Assembly (NCBI GenBank): GCA_012841565.1
Contig: DUUM01000428.1
Location: 1 to 64,000, forward strand
Origin: Candidatus Epulonipiscium sp.
GTDB lineage: Bacteria; Bacillota_A; Clostridia; Lachnospirales; Cellulosilyticaceae
Reading direction: 5' to 3'
Length of the DNA: 64,000 nucleotides
Of this stretch, positions 31,006 through 40,272 are shown in pieces. Both the position numbers and the translations under genes were made by a program. The notes under the pieces are model-generated. The model was not told the DNA's origin, made no database searches, and saw only the letters and a program-made list of their open reading frames with translations. Position 1 is the first letter of the stretch. Every line of letters begins with the position of its first letter.

Positions 31006-31899
31006 TTAGCTTTTAACTGATCCTAGCATAATCCCTTTAATAAAATATTTTTGTATAAATGGATAAAGCATAATAATCGGTATTGTTGCTACCATTGTTG
31101 CAGCCATACGGATACTATCTGGCGTAACTGTTTTTACCGCTTGATTTGCAGCCTGATTAGCCCCTGCGGTTTGATATTGATTTAGTATTTCTACTAAGAT
31201 TGATTGCAATGTTTTGAGTGATTGAGAACTGGTGAAAAGATAAGCATCAAACCATGAATTCCAATGAGTAATTGCAACAAATAAAGCAACCGTCATAATA
31301 ATAGGTTTTGATAATGGTAAAACTAATTTTATAAATATAATAAGATCATTGGCACCATCTATTTTGGCTGATTCAAATATTTCATCTGGCATATTTTCAA
31401 TATACTGTTTTACCAATATCATATTATAAACATTTACCAGGTTGGGTAATATAAACACCCAAAAGTTATTTAACAGCCCAACATTCTTTAAAACCATATA
31501 GTAAGGCACGAGCCCACCGCCAAAATACATGGTAAAGATAAAGAATAACGTAATCTGTTTTTTCCCCAAGAGCTCTTTTCTTGATATCACATAAGCCAGT
31601 GCCGTTGTTACAACTACGGAAAGCGGTGTCCCTATAAGCGTTCTTAAAACGGTCACTCTAATACCTGATAGAAAAGTAGGTCTTGTTAGTATATCTTTAT
31701 AACTTGCCAAGCTAAGCTTTCTAGGCAAAAAATAGATTCCACCTCTAATTGCATCCGTGGCATCATTTATTGAAATAATGAATATGTTCCAAAAGGGATA
31801 AACACAGATAACAAGGACTAGGGTCAAAAATATTGTTATAAATACTTGCAATGCTATTTCTTCCTTGGTTTTCTTTCTTTTTATTTTAATATTTTTCAT
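31006..31899 (-). CDS. ABC sugar permease, LplC/YtcP-like
   Basis: Second permease of the importer, 297 residues, six helices. The EAA loop is ESAKIDGANDLIIFIKLVLP. AAGGAGG ribosome binding site. It lacks a local ATPase; such importers share a multi-user ATPase such as MsmX, not found in this window. Confidence 0.9.
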   Translation of the reverse strand: MKNIKIKRKKTKEEIALQVFITIFLTLVLVICVYPFWNIFIISINDATDAIRGGIYFLPRKLSLASYKDILTRPTFLSGIRVTVLRTLIGTPLSVVVTTALAYVISRKELLGKKQITLFFIFTMYFGGGLVPYYMVLKNVGLLNNFWVFILPNLVNVYNMILVKQYIENMPDEIFESAKIDGANDLIIFIKLVLPLSKPIIMTVALFVAITHWNSWFDAYLFTSSQSLKTLQSILVEILNQYQTAGANQAANQAVKTVTPDSIRMAATMVATIPIIMLYPFIQKYFIKGIMLGSVKS

Positions 31900-31910
31900 T
31901 ATAAACCTCC

Positions 31911-32840
31911 TTAAAATAATGAATTATCACTGAATTTTTTGGAAATACTATTGGCTCCCATTACTAGAATAAACGATACAACTGACTTGAAAAATCCAAC
32001 TGCTGTACCATAGGAATACATGCCGTTCTTTAACCCATATCGGTATGCGTATGTATCGAGGACATCTGAGTAATTTAAAATCGAATCATTAGCCATTAAA
32101 AGTTGTTGTTCAAATCCCGTATTCAGGACTCCCCCGATGGCCAAAATCAGCAAAATCATAATGGTTGGTTTTAAAGAAGGTAATGTTATACTCACAATCT
32201 TTTGCCATCTACTTGCCCCATCCACATCAGCCGCTTCATACATCTCCTGGCTAATTCCTGCAATGGCTGCTAAATAAATAATGGCATTATAGCCTAGCAC
32301 CTTCCATGCATTAGCAAAACCAATAATCCACCAAAAGTATTTACCATTTTGAAAAAATAAAATAGCCTCTTTTGTAAACCCTAACCACTGCAGCAAATTA
32401 TTGATCACCCCATCTGATGATAAGAAAGTAATGAAAATATTAGCCGCTATAACCCAAGATATAAAATAGGGTAAATAGGATGTGGTTTGAACGATCTTCT
32501 TAATTGTCGTACTTTTAACTTCATTTAAACTAATTGCTAAAATAATCGGTAATGGGAATGAAAAAAGTAATGTTATTAAACTGGTAGCTAATGTGTTTCT
32601 CATAATCTTTGTAAAATCTGTTTTAAAGAAATATTTAAACCATGCCATCCCGACAAATTCCGAGTTAATCATATCTACAAAATAACCATTTCCCTTAGGC
32701 GTATAATTTACAAATGACATATACAATCCAGTCATGGGTATATAACAAATAACAATAACCCAGATCAGTGCTGGTAACAATAATAGAAATAAGTATTTTT
32801 GTTGCCATAAGGTATCAAGTAGTTTCCTTTTTTTAATCAT
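31911..32840 (-). CDS. ABC sugar permease, LplB/YtcP-like
   Basis: First permease, 309 residues, six helices, with the EAA loop EAADVDGASRWQKIVSITLP. It lies 11 bp upstream of its partner. About 180 bp separates it from the sensor kinase gene, and this gap holds repeated TTTCAC-type elements that may be the response regulator's binding sites. Confidence 0.9.
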   Translation of the reverse strand: MIKKRKLLDTLWQQKYLFLLLLPALIWVIVICYIPMTGLYMSFVNYTPKGNGYFVDMINSEFVGMAWFKYFFKTDFTKIMRNTLATSLITLLFSFPLPIILAISLNEVKSTTIKKIVQTTSYLPYFISWVIAANIFITFLSSDGVINNLLQWLGFTKEAILFFQNGKYFWWIIGFANAWKVLGYNAIIYLAAIAGISQEMYEAADVDGASRWQKIVSITLPSLKPTIMILLILAIGGVLNTGFEQQLLMANDSILNYSDVLDTYAYRYGLKNGMYSYGTAVGFFKSVVSFILVMGANSISKKFSDNSLF

Positions 32841-32959
32841 TTTATAACCTCCTATGCATTTCCTATGTATTTATATCTATAGCATAAAAGAAAACTACTG
32901 CACCTTCAATGCAATAGTTCTATAATTTGTATCATTATTTAATTAGATTTGTATATATC

Positions 32960-32999
32960 TTTCACCTTAGTATCACTTTTTAACGATTTCTTTCACTTT
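32960..32999 (-). promoter_or_regulatory. Three phased repeats upstream of the ABC importer
   Basis: On the plus strand TTTCACCTT (32960-32968), TATCACTTT (32971-32979) and TTTCACTTT (32991-32999); starts are 11, 20 and 31 bp apart, about one, two and three helical turns. Candidate direct-repeat sites for the AraC-type response regulator encoded upstream. Confidence 0.45.
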
Positions 33000-33019
33000 C
33001 CCATACTTATTACACAATA

Positions 33020-34738
33020 CTATATCACTTTGGGGATTTCTACCCTTACTAATGTACCTATGTTAGACTGACTTTCAATCATCATTCCATACGCCTGCCC
33101 ATAGTATAGCTTAATCCTTATGTTCACATTACGAAGTCCATATCCACCTTCTTCGTTTTGAATAGCCCTTTTTAATTCCCTTAATTTTTCTAAGCTCATT
33201 CCTTGTCCATCATCTTGTACTTCAAATATAATCCCTTGCTTGTCTTCAAATATACGCACATTTATATTTAATACGGTTTCTTCGCTTTTTCTTCCATGAT
33301 GAATTGCATTTTCTACAAGGGGTTGCAAAATCAGTTTGATCATCCTATACTGCAAAACATCTTGGCTGACATCATATGTTATTTCCACACTTGAATCGAA
33401 TCTCAGCTTTTGTATTTTCATATAACTCTTTAGCAATTGTAGCTCTTCTGCAATAGCTAAGTGCTGTCTCCCTTTATTTAAGGAAATCCGGTAAAAAGCA
33501 GATAAATATTGAACACTTTCGATTGTTTTATTATTCCCTTCTCTCATTGCTAAGGATGAAATAACAGATAAGGCATTGTATAAAAAATGTGGATTGATTT
33601 GTTCTTGCAATAGATTCAGTTCACTAGATTGAATCTTTACCTTTTTTTCATAGTTTTCATAAATAAGCTTCTGCAGACTTTTACTCAACGTATTAAAGGC
33701 CTCTGATATTTGACCTATTTCATCTTTTCCCATATCCTTAAGGACATAGTCAAATTTACCCTCTGTTAGTCTTTGTGCTGCATATACAACATCCTCAACC
33801 CGCTCTGTAAAATACCGGGTATAAAAACGTATTGCCATACCAACAAAAACTGAAATAACTGTAAAAATAATCAATATCTTTCTTGATATTTTCCACGCCT
33901 CATTAGCCAGTTTGCTTTGATCTTTATACACTAAAAGCTTTGTCTCTAAACTCATATCTTTTATAATAGCTATTTTACCTGAATGCTCAAAATAAATACT
34001 TCCTTTTTCACTTTTTATATTGTTCCATTCATCAATGATTTGAGACGTCGTTTTGTCGTTTTGATCTTTTTGTAGGTCCCCAATAAGAATATTACTTTGA
34101 TTATCTAAAAACACCCTTTTAATATCTGTATCAGATGTCCCCCATTTAGAATTCCAGCTTGTTGCATCGACCATAACAACAAGCATATTTTCAATACCAC
34201 CTGTTGCATAATAGTTCATTAATCTTTCAAGTATAATATATGTCTTCCCATCTTCCTCAATTTGACCTGCAATAATTGTTCTTCCATTTGCCTCAATTCC
34301 TTTTGTAAATATTGCTTCATCTAAATCACTTTTTTGATAAAAATAGTAATTATCGTTGGGAATTGTCTTATTGGTGCTATAAATACTGATTTGCTTAATA
34401 TCTGGAATCAACGTGCTAATGCCTTGAAGCCTCTTATCTATGTAACTAAACATCTCCCAGTAGGATTCATTTGTGTAATCCTTCACCATATAGCTACTTA
34501 AATATTTATCCATATACAACACATCCATAATTGTTGAATAGGATGTAACCAATGCCTCAATATTATTTTTGGTTTGTTCTGCATCATAATCTATATTCTT
34601 GTAAGATTCTTTTAGGATCAACTCTTTTGTCTCAGTAAAATTATAAAGCGTAAGAATCATCATAGGGACTAAGGCTAAAACCACATAAGCCACGCTTAAC
34701 TTTCTTCTTAATTTCCAATTATTAATCCATTTCTTCAT
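33020..34738 (-). CDS. YesM-like sensor histidine kinase
   Basis: Membrane sensor kinase, 572 residues. Helix at about 16-36, extracytoplasmic sensor domain to about 285, second helix near 290-310, HAMP (about 310-360), then the His_kinase region with NPHFLYNALSVISSLAM (phospho-His) and an HATPase domain with LQPLVENAIHHG. YesM-type kinases pair with AraC-type response regulators to detect extracellular carbohydrate. It starts 8 bp after its partner. Confidence 0.92.
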   Translation of the reverse strand: MKKWINNWKLRRKLSVAYVVLALVPMMILTLYNFTETKELILKESYKNIDYDAEQTKNNIEALVTSYSTIMDVLYMDKYLSSYMVKDYTNESYWEMFSYIDKRLQGISTLIPDIKQISIYSTNKTIPNDNYYFYQKSDLDEAIFTKGIEANGRTIIAGQIEEDGKTYIILERLMNYYATGGIENMLVVMVDATSWNSKWGTSDTDIKRVFLDNQSNILIGDLQKDQNDKTTSQIIDEWNNIKSEKGSIYFEHSGKIAIIKDMSLETKLLVYKDQSKLANEAWKISRKILIIFTVISVFVGMAIRFYTRYFTERVEDVVYAAQRLTEGKFDYVLKDMGKDEIGQISEAFNTLSKSLQKLIYENYEKKVKIQSSELNLLQEQINPHFLYNALSVISSLAMREGNNKTIESVQYLSAFYRISLNKGRQHLAIAEELQLLKSYMKIQKLRFDSSVEITYDVSQDVLQYRMIKLILQPLVENAIHHGRKSEETVLNINVRIFEDKQGIIFEVQDDGQGMSLEKLRELKRAIQNEEGGYGLRNVNIRIKLYYGQAYGMMIESQSNIGTLVRVEIPKVI

Positions 34739-34746
34739 ATTCTCAC

Positions 34747-36216
34747 CTACAACATCTTTCTATACTCAGTGGGTGTTTTACCATATCGCTTGGTAAATTG
34801 TGAGCAAAAATAAGAAACGTTTTCATAACCAACCATTAGACTTATTTCTTTAACCTTATATTTTCTTTGTTTTAAAAGGTTAGATGCCTTATTAAACCGA
34901 TAATCAGTTATATAATCACCTATAGTCGTTTCCGCAACCTCCTTAAAGATAGCTCTGAGATAGTTGGGTGATAAATGAATTCCGTCAGCCATATAGTCAA
35001 TATTAATTGGATTCATGTAGTTTTCACTAACATATTGTTTAACATATTCTACAAGATAATAATTGGGATTTCCCCTTTTATCTTGATAGCCATCAGAAAT
35101 GATAGTGACATAACTTATTAAATCTTCTTCAATATCATAAAAATAATCAAAACGTTTCATTTCGTTTTCTTGTATCATTATTTTGGTAATTTGTTCATTA
35201 ATTAATATATAAATAGTCTCAACCTGCCTTATAATGTCACTACTCTCATTACCTATTAAGCCACAAAGATATGTCTTTATAACCTCCGCCGCTTTATCAG
35301 ACTTACCCTCAATAATTGCATTTTGGAGGGTTTCAATCATTGCTATAAGCGTAGTAGTCTGCTTACCACTTTTTGGGATTTGCCACTTGACTAATTGGCT
35401 AAGAGGTCTTATCTCTCGATCCTTCATATAAAATGCTTTCTTTTGTAAATCGTTAAATTGATTATAATATACGGACAATCTTTCTAAAGTAACAAATTGA
35501 TCTTCATAAATCACAAGGTACTTTTTATTATATTGTGTAAACAATAATTTCTGTATACGTTTTGCACAATCTTTAGGATTAATATATGGATTTATGATGA
35601 ACACTAACCCTCCTTTAATCCGAATGATATGCTCAATTGCCGCTAGCTCATTTAAAACAAGCTCATCTTTAATCATTTCCACATCCCCATACAAACAAGC
35701 TACACCATAGCTAATTTGATCTCTAGGAGAGCCCACAAGCTTTTCAAATTCAGATATAATTGATTCAGATACACTTCCATCCGTACAAATCTTCTCCAAC
35801 ATTTGACCCTTAGCAATACTGACTGAATACTTAAGGATGTTTTCTTTTTCAAGAATCATCTTAATCTTATTGACCGTCTCCTCAATTCCTTCAACAGAAA
35901 AAGGCTTTAATATATAATCCACAGCATCCACATTAAATGCTTCTTTTATATAATCAAAATCATCATACCCCGTAAGAAAGATCAATTTACCTTTTTGATT
36001 TGTTTCTTTTACCCATTTAGCCAATTCGATTCCGTTCATAATAGGCATTTGTATATCTGTAATAATAATATCTGGTTCATATTCTTGTATTTTTTCAATG
36101 GCCTTTTGCCCATTTCTTGCCGTATATACCTTGCAATTCAAGCCTGCCCAATCTACATAGTCCCTTAATGTTTCTAGCACTAACAATTCATCATCTACCA
36201 GTAAAATGCTATACAT
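34747..36216 (-). CDS. YesN-like response regulator with AraC-type DNA-binding domain
   Basis: A 489-residue response regulator: receiver domain (1-120, phospho-Asp in DIIITDIQMPIMNG, Lys in YILKPF), a long middle region, and an AraC helix-turn-helix pair at the C-terminus (YMADGIHLSPNYLRAIFKEV, YENVSYFCSQFTKRYGKTP). Partner of the YesM-like kinase and probable activator of the ABC importer and GH36 gene downstream. Confidence 0.92.
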   Translation of the reverse strand: MYSILLVDDELLVLETLRDYVDWAGLNCKVYTARNGQKAIEKIQEYEPDIIITDIQMPIMNGIELAKWVKETNQKGKLIFLTGYDDFDYIKEAFNVDAVDYILKPFSVEGIEETVNKIKMILEKENILKYSVSIAKGQMLEKICTDGSVSESIISEFEKLVGSPRDQISYGVACLYGDVEMIKDELVLNELAAIEHIIRIKGGLVFIINPYINPKDCAKRIQKLLFTQYNKKYLVIYEDQFVTLERLSVYYNQFNDLQKKAFYMKDREIRPLSQLVKWQIPKSGKQTTTLIAMIETLQNAIIEGKSDKAAEVIKTYLCGLIGNESSDIIRQVETIYILINEQITKIMIQENEMKRFDYFYDIEEDLISYVTIISDGYQDKRGNPNYYLVEYVKQYVSENYMNPINIDYMADGIHLSPNYLRAIFKEVAETTIGDYITDYRFNKASNLLKQRKYKVKEISLMVGYENVSYFCSQFTKRYGKTPTEYRKML

Positions 36217-36391
36217 CCAGCCCCTCCACCCTAATATGCTTCAACTTGTGTTTATATCATTCTATCAATATTCGCCTTACTTTTCAATACATCACCAAAA
36301 CGTTAATACGGCAGTTTCATAGGATTTAGATATTCCTTCTAGCTTATTGCAGTGGAAAGGTCTATTATATAAATATAAAAGGAGTGACATA

Positions 36392-37351
36392 ATGAAAATA
36401 ATTAATTGGGGAATAATCGGCTGTGGTGACGTAACTGAAGTAAAAAGTGGTCCTGGATTTCAAAAAGCTAAAAACAGTAACCTCCTTGCAGTCATGCGCC
36501 GAAATGGTGAGCTTGCACAGGATTATGCAAAAAGGCATGGCGTTCCCAAATGGTACGACAAAGCAGAGGATCTGATTTCAGATCCAGATATAACGGCTAT
36601 TTATATAGCAACCCCACCGTCTACTCATATGGTCTATGCCCTTCAATCTATTGAAGCGGGTAAACCTGTTTATATCGAAAAACCTATGGGGCTCACCTAC
36701 GATGATTGTAATGTTGTATTAGCTGCTGGTAAGAAATACAATGTACCTGTCTATGTGGCTTATTATAGACGAGCACTCCCCTATTTTCTTAAGATAAAAG
36801 AATTGCTTGATAAAAATCTTATTGGTGACGTTAGATCAGTCACTGTCACTCAGTTCCAAAAAAGAGTAAGCACCGATCCTGCTAATCTTCCTTGGCGTCT
36901 CAATCCCGAAATTTCAGGTGGTGGATTGTTTCACGACGTCGGGTGCCATACCCTTGATGTCCTCGATATGTTGCTTGGACCTATTACGTCATCCAAAGGA
37001 CATGGCTCCAATCAAGGCAACTTAAGCCCTGCTGACGATACGGTTTCTCTCAGCTTTAGCTTTGAAAATGGTGTTCTTGGAACTGGTTTATGGTGCTTTG
37101 ATGCCAACGAAAATCGTGAGTGGAATGAAATCATTGGAACCCATGGTAAAATCAAATTTACAACATTCGCATTTGACCCCATAGAGCTCCATACATCAAA
37201 AGGTGTAGAATCCTTTACCCTCAATCCACCCCAGCATATTCAACAACCCCTCATCCAAACCATCGTAGATGACCTCCTAGGCCTAGGCACCGCCCTTAGC
37301 ACCGCTGAGACAGCCATTCGAACAACCCAAGTAATGGATACAATACAATAA
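36392..37351 (+). CDS. Gfo/Idh/MocA-family oxidoreductase
   Basis: A 319-residue NAD(P)-dependent sugar oxidoreductase. Rossmann motif WGIIGCGDV at residues 5-13, EKPMGLTYDD (catalytic Lys) and the C-domain motif GGGLFHDVGCHTLDVLD are intact. Substrate not predictable; sugar or inositol-like polyols are typical. Start at 36392 because AAAGGAG is 8 nt upstream; a longer frame opens at 36347. Single gene, convergent with the kinase-GH13 gene. Confidence 0.88.
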   Translation: MKIINWGIIGCGDVTEVKSGPGFQKAKNSNLLAVMRRNGELAQDYAKRHGVPKWYDKAEDLISDPDITAIYIATPPSTHMVYALQSIEAGKPVYIEKPMGLTYDDCNVVLAAGKKYNVPVYVAYYRRALPYFLKIKELLDKNLIGDVRSVTVTQFQKRVSTDPANLPWRLNPEISGGGLFHDVGCHTLDVLDMLLGPITSSKGHGSNQGNLSPADDTVSLSFSFENGVLGTGLWCFDANENREWNEIIGTHGKIKFTTFAFDPIELHTSKGVESFTLNPPQHIQQPLIQTIVDDLLGLGTALSTAETAIRTTQVMDTIQ

Positions 37352-37352
37352 C

Positions 37353-37392
37353 AAAACCCCCGTCAAGCCATTCATGGCCTAACGGGGGTTTG
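37353..37392 (+). terminator. Terminator of the Gfo/Idh gene
   Basis: AAAACCCCCGT (37353-37363) pairs with ACGGGGGTTT (37382-37391), followed by a short T-run, 2 bp past the stop. Confidence 0.85.
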
Positions 37393-37449
37393 TTATACAA
37401 TGCATACTGACACCGTCCTAGGTGTATTCAGTCTTATAGGAACATTGGG

Positions 37450-37543
37450 CGCAATGGTTGGCAGGAAGATTATCCTAAATAGCATCCTTTAGCTTACTAG
37501 CTAAGAGATGCTATTTAGGATATCTCCTGCCAACCTAATGCGG
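37450..37543 (+). repeat. Palindromic interspersed repeat, copy 2
   Basis: A 94-bp palindrome between convergent genes. It starts CGCAATGGTTGGCAGGA, has the core GCATCCTTTAGCTTACTAGC, and ends TCCTGCCAACCTAATGCGG. The two arms pair along almost the whole length, with a small inner hairpin TTAGCT-TACT-AGCTAA. Confidence 0.88.
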
Positions 37544-37550
37544 AGACACC

Positions 37551-40148
37551 CTAAGGCTCTTCTACCTGAATTTTATATTCACAACTTTCAAGGTCCGCAC
37601 TTAGCGTAGCACTATACCCTTTTTTCTCCCATCTTAATTTCAACATATGCTTTTCTGAATCAAGTACCGTAAGCTTTGCATCAAATCCAAAAGCTGGGAA
37701 AGTATTTCTAAATTTAATTAACTTAATCTGATCCACAACAATCTTTTCTTGTAATCCTTCCTGAATCTGTTCTAAACTCAGATTTGTTCTGTTTATTTCT
37801 TTATGTCCTCCAGAACCTGCTTTCTCAACCGCTTTATGATTATTTTTACCAGCAAATAAATCCAAATACCAAACCTGTGGTTTCCCTGGCATAAACATTT
37901 GAATAGCTCTTGCAAGTAATAACTTTTTATCATCTTCTCCAAGGGCACTATAATACGTTGCATTCACCTGATAATAAATATTCTTTTGGCCGTGTAAGTT
38001 TTTCACATAACCCCCACGGGAGACCACTAAATCAATAAGACTTTCAATTTGCTCATCTTCTAGCAATCCTTTTAAATCTAGTAATGGAATACCATCATGA
38101 CACCCTAGCATATTAACGGTTTTAATATTTTTTTCTTGTATTTCTTTAATCCATTTAATTAAAACCCTTGATGTTTTTCTTTCAAAAGCATCAATGAGTA
38201 ATCCTGGCAAGAAAAAGTCATAGGTCATATAGCCATGCTCTGATATTTTTTCATGTATCATCTCTTCATATCTGGTGTGAATTTCAGGTAATAATGTGAC
38301 ACCATGTTTATCTGCTAATATTTTTAACTTCGCCAACAACTCCCATGTCCCTGGCTCATTTAAAAAATTTTTCTCTCCTGGTTCTTTTGGCGCATATGCA
38401 AATGCATCTAGGCGAACAATTTGTGCACCATACCCCGCTAACTTTTTAAGGGTATCATCATAGAACTCCCAAACCAGTGGAGATTTAATATTTAAATCCA
38501 TTTGACCAAGATATTTTCGCTTGGACTCAATAAATTGAACAACTTCTTCTCGCAAATCACTAAAGCGTCCAAAATCTATATCTACTAGCTGTGTATTTTC
38601 TAAGAGAGCTGCATTCACTAACTGAACTATAGCATCAGCTTTTCCATATTGAATACCTAAAGCATCCATTAGATCTAATGTATCTAATGCATCATATGCA
38701 ACCTCTTGATAAAAAGTATTCCAATAAGGAACTTCTGATCCATCTGGAAACCGAATATTTAAAATCGGCAAACCAGGCTTTCTAAAAAACATATCTTTAA
38801 TTAGTTCCTGTTTTGGCTGAATATAACCCTCTGGGGTCATTTCACCATGGCCATGCCAAAACTTATTCCAGTTAATAAAGAAGTCTTTGTACTTGGAAGC
38901 CTCACCGTTGGCTATAATATCTTTAAACTCTTTTGATAATACCGAGGCGTGGTTCATAATAAAATCAAATTTAAAATCTATGTTTTGATCTTTAAGCTCT
39001 TCTAGGTTATCCCTAGATGCTAACATTTCATTAAGTTCATAGTCAATGACAGAAAATCCTCGATCTAAATCTGTATTAAATACACTTGGCAAAATATAAA
39101 ATGATGAAAAAGCGTCTTTCAGCTCTGGTAATTTCAAGCACTGCGTGATATCACCTAATGTACCCCCAATACTGTCAGGGTAGGCATTAAGCATAACACC
39201 AGCTGTTACCTTAGATTTATTCATTGCTTTTAAATACTCATCATAAGCTAAGATATCACCATCTTTAGAAACAATAATCTTCACCTTTTCGGCACCAGCA
39301 TGTAATTTCCCTTGTTCTAATTTTAATACCATTGCAGTAAATGGGCTATCTGTACCCCCATCTCTATTTCTCATCTTCCTATGGGCTAATGTTTCCTCTG
39401 GCGTACTGTTTAGTAAAATGGGTATATCCACACCTACTAAGTTTGGATTGTTTCCATGGGTCCACTCAACAATAAGCACTTTTTTATCTCTAAAGTCTAT
39501 TGGGTCATACCATAATTCTTTTTGCTCTCGTCCCATTCTTTTAAGCATAATATGTTCTGCACCATTTTTAAATTTCCGTATAATTTCATTAAGCTCATCA
39601 AAATCTATTTCATCTTTGCTTCCTAAATAGTTATTAAGTCCTTGCTTACCTGCTTCTTGATAAATTCTTAGCCATTCAAGTTCTTTTGTTAATTCAGGAT
39701 TTGCATCTTGATCCTTTTCTTGGAGATCAAATAGAATAACCTTCCTGTCATCAGAAAATTCTCCCGCATCTACAAGGCCTTTAATTGCTGATATCCTAAA
39801 AACACGCAATCTTTCTGCATCATTGTACTGTGGGATTCTTCTTGGATAATTATCTCCGGATAGTATGTAGCTACCGATGCCTAACTCATTAAAGTAATAA
39901 GACAATAGGGAAGCTGTTTCCGATTTCCCAACTCCTGAACCGCCATGAACAGATATAATCACACGCTTATTAGGGCCTGGGGTCAAAATCGGCTCCACAA
40001 GTTCTAATAATCTAGGAAAAATCTTATGAGCCTTTTCTACGTGTCCTGCATTTATTTTAATTTGATCCCCAGGCATATCACCTTTTGGAATAGCCTCTAA
40101 GTTATTAATTTCTTTAGGGTTCCAATTTAGATATAAATTCTTTTCCAT
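37551..40148 (-). CDS. Fusion of a P-loop kinase with a GH13_18-type sugar phosphorylase
   Basis: An 865-residue two-domain enzyme. Residues about 60-300 are a P-loop kinase: GGSGVGKS at 69-76, SGDNYPRR at 97-104, resembling the uridine kinase/APS kinase families. Residues about 310-865 are a GH13 barrel close to sucrose phosphorylase, with region I DFIMNH (395-400), nucleophile Asp581 in RLDAF, acid/base Glu622 in PEIH and His684-Asp685 in CHDG. Inference: phosphorolysis gives a sugar 1-phosphate and the kinase phosphorylates the other product. Substrates unknown. GGAGGG ribosome binding site; controlled by the LacI gene upstream. Confidence 0.85.
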   Translation of the reverse strand: MEKNLYLNWNPKEINNLEAIPKGDMPGDQIKINAGHVEKAHKIFPRLLELVEPILTPGPNKRVIISVHGGSGVGKSETASLLSYYFNELGIGSYILSGDNYPRRIPQYNDAERLRVFRISAIKGLVDAGEFSDDRKVILFDLQEKDQDANPELTKELEWLRIYQEAGKQGLNNYLGSKDEIDFDELNEIIRKFKNGAEHIMLKRMGREQKELWYDPIDFRDKKVLIVEWTHGNNPNLVGVDIPILLNSTPEETLAHRKMRNRDGGTDSPFTAMVLKLEQGKLHAGAEKVKIIVSKDGDILAYDEYLKAMNKSKVTAGVMLNAYPDSIGGTLGDITQCLKLPELKDAFSSFYILPSVFNTDLDRGFSVIDYELNEMLASRDNLEELKDQNIDFKFDFIMNHASVLSKEFKDIIANGEASKYKDFFINWNKFWHGHGEMTPEGYIQPKQELIKDMFFRKPGLPILNIRFPDGSEVPYWNTFYQEVAYDALDTLDLMDALGIQYGKADAIVQLVNAALLENTQLVDIDFGRFSDLREEVVQFIESKRKYLGQMDLNIKSPLVWEFYDDTLKKLAGYGAQIVRLDAFAYAPKEPGEKNFLNEPGTWELLAKLKILADKHGVTLLPEIHTRYEEMIHEKISEHGYMTYDFFLPGLLIDAFERKTSRVLIKWIKEIQEKNIKTVNMLGCHDGIPLLDLKGLLEDEQIESLIDLVVSRGGYVKNLHGQKNIYYQVNATYYSALGEDDKKLLLARAIQMFMPGKPQVWYLDLFAGKNNHKAVEKAGSGGHKEINRTNLSLEQIQEGLQEKIVVDQIKLIKFRNTFPAFGFDAKLTVLDSEKHMLKLRWEKKGYSATLSADLESCEYKIQVEEP

Positions 40149-40232
40149 TCCTCATCCCTCCAAGTAGTATCTAATATATTATTTATATTCTGAGTTTTAA
40201 AAAACCCGTAATACAAACTATTTTTACAGTTT

Positions 40233-40246
40233 TGGAAACGTTTCCA
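40233..40246. promoter_or_regulatory. LacI-type operator upstream of the kinase-GH13 gene
   Basis: Perfect 14-bp palindrome TGGAAACGTTTCCA with the central CG typical of LacI-family operators. It lies between the LacI gene and its target, about 85 bp before the target's start. It also resembles a cre site, so CcpA binding is a possibility. Confidence 0.8.
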
Positions 40247-40272
40247 CTCTTACTAATAGAGTAACATTATTT

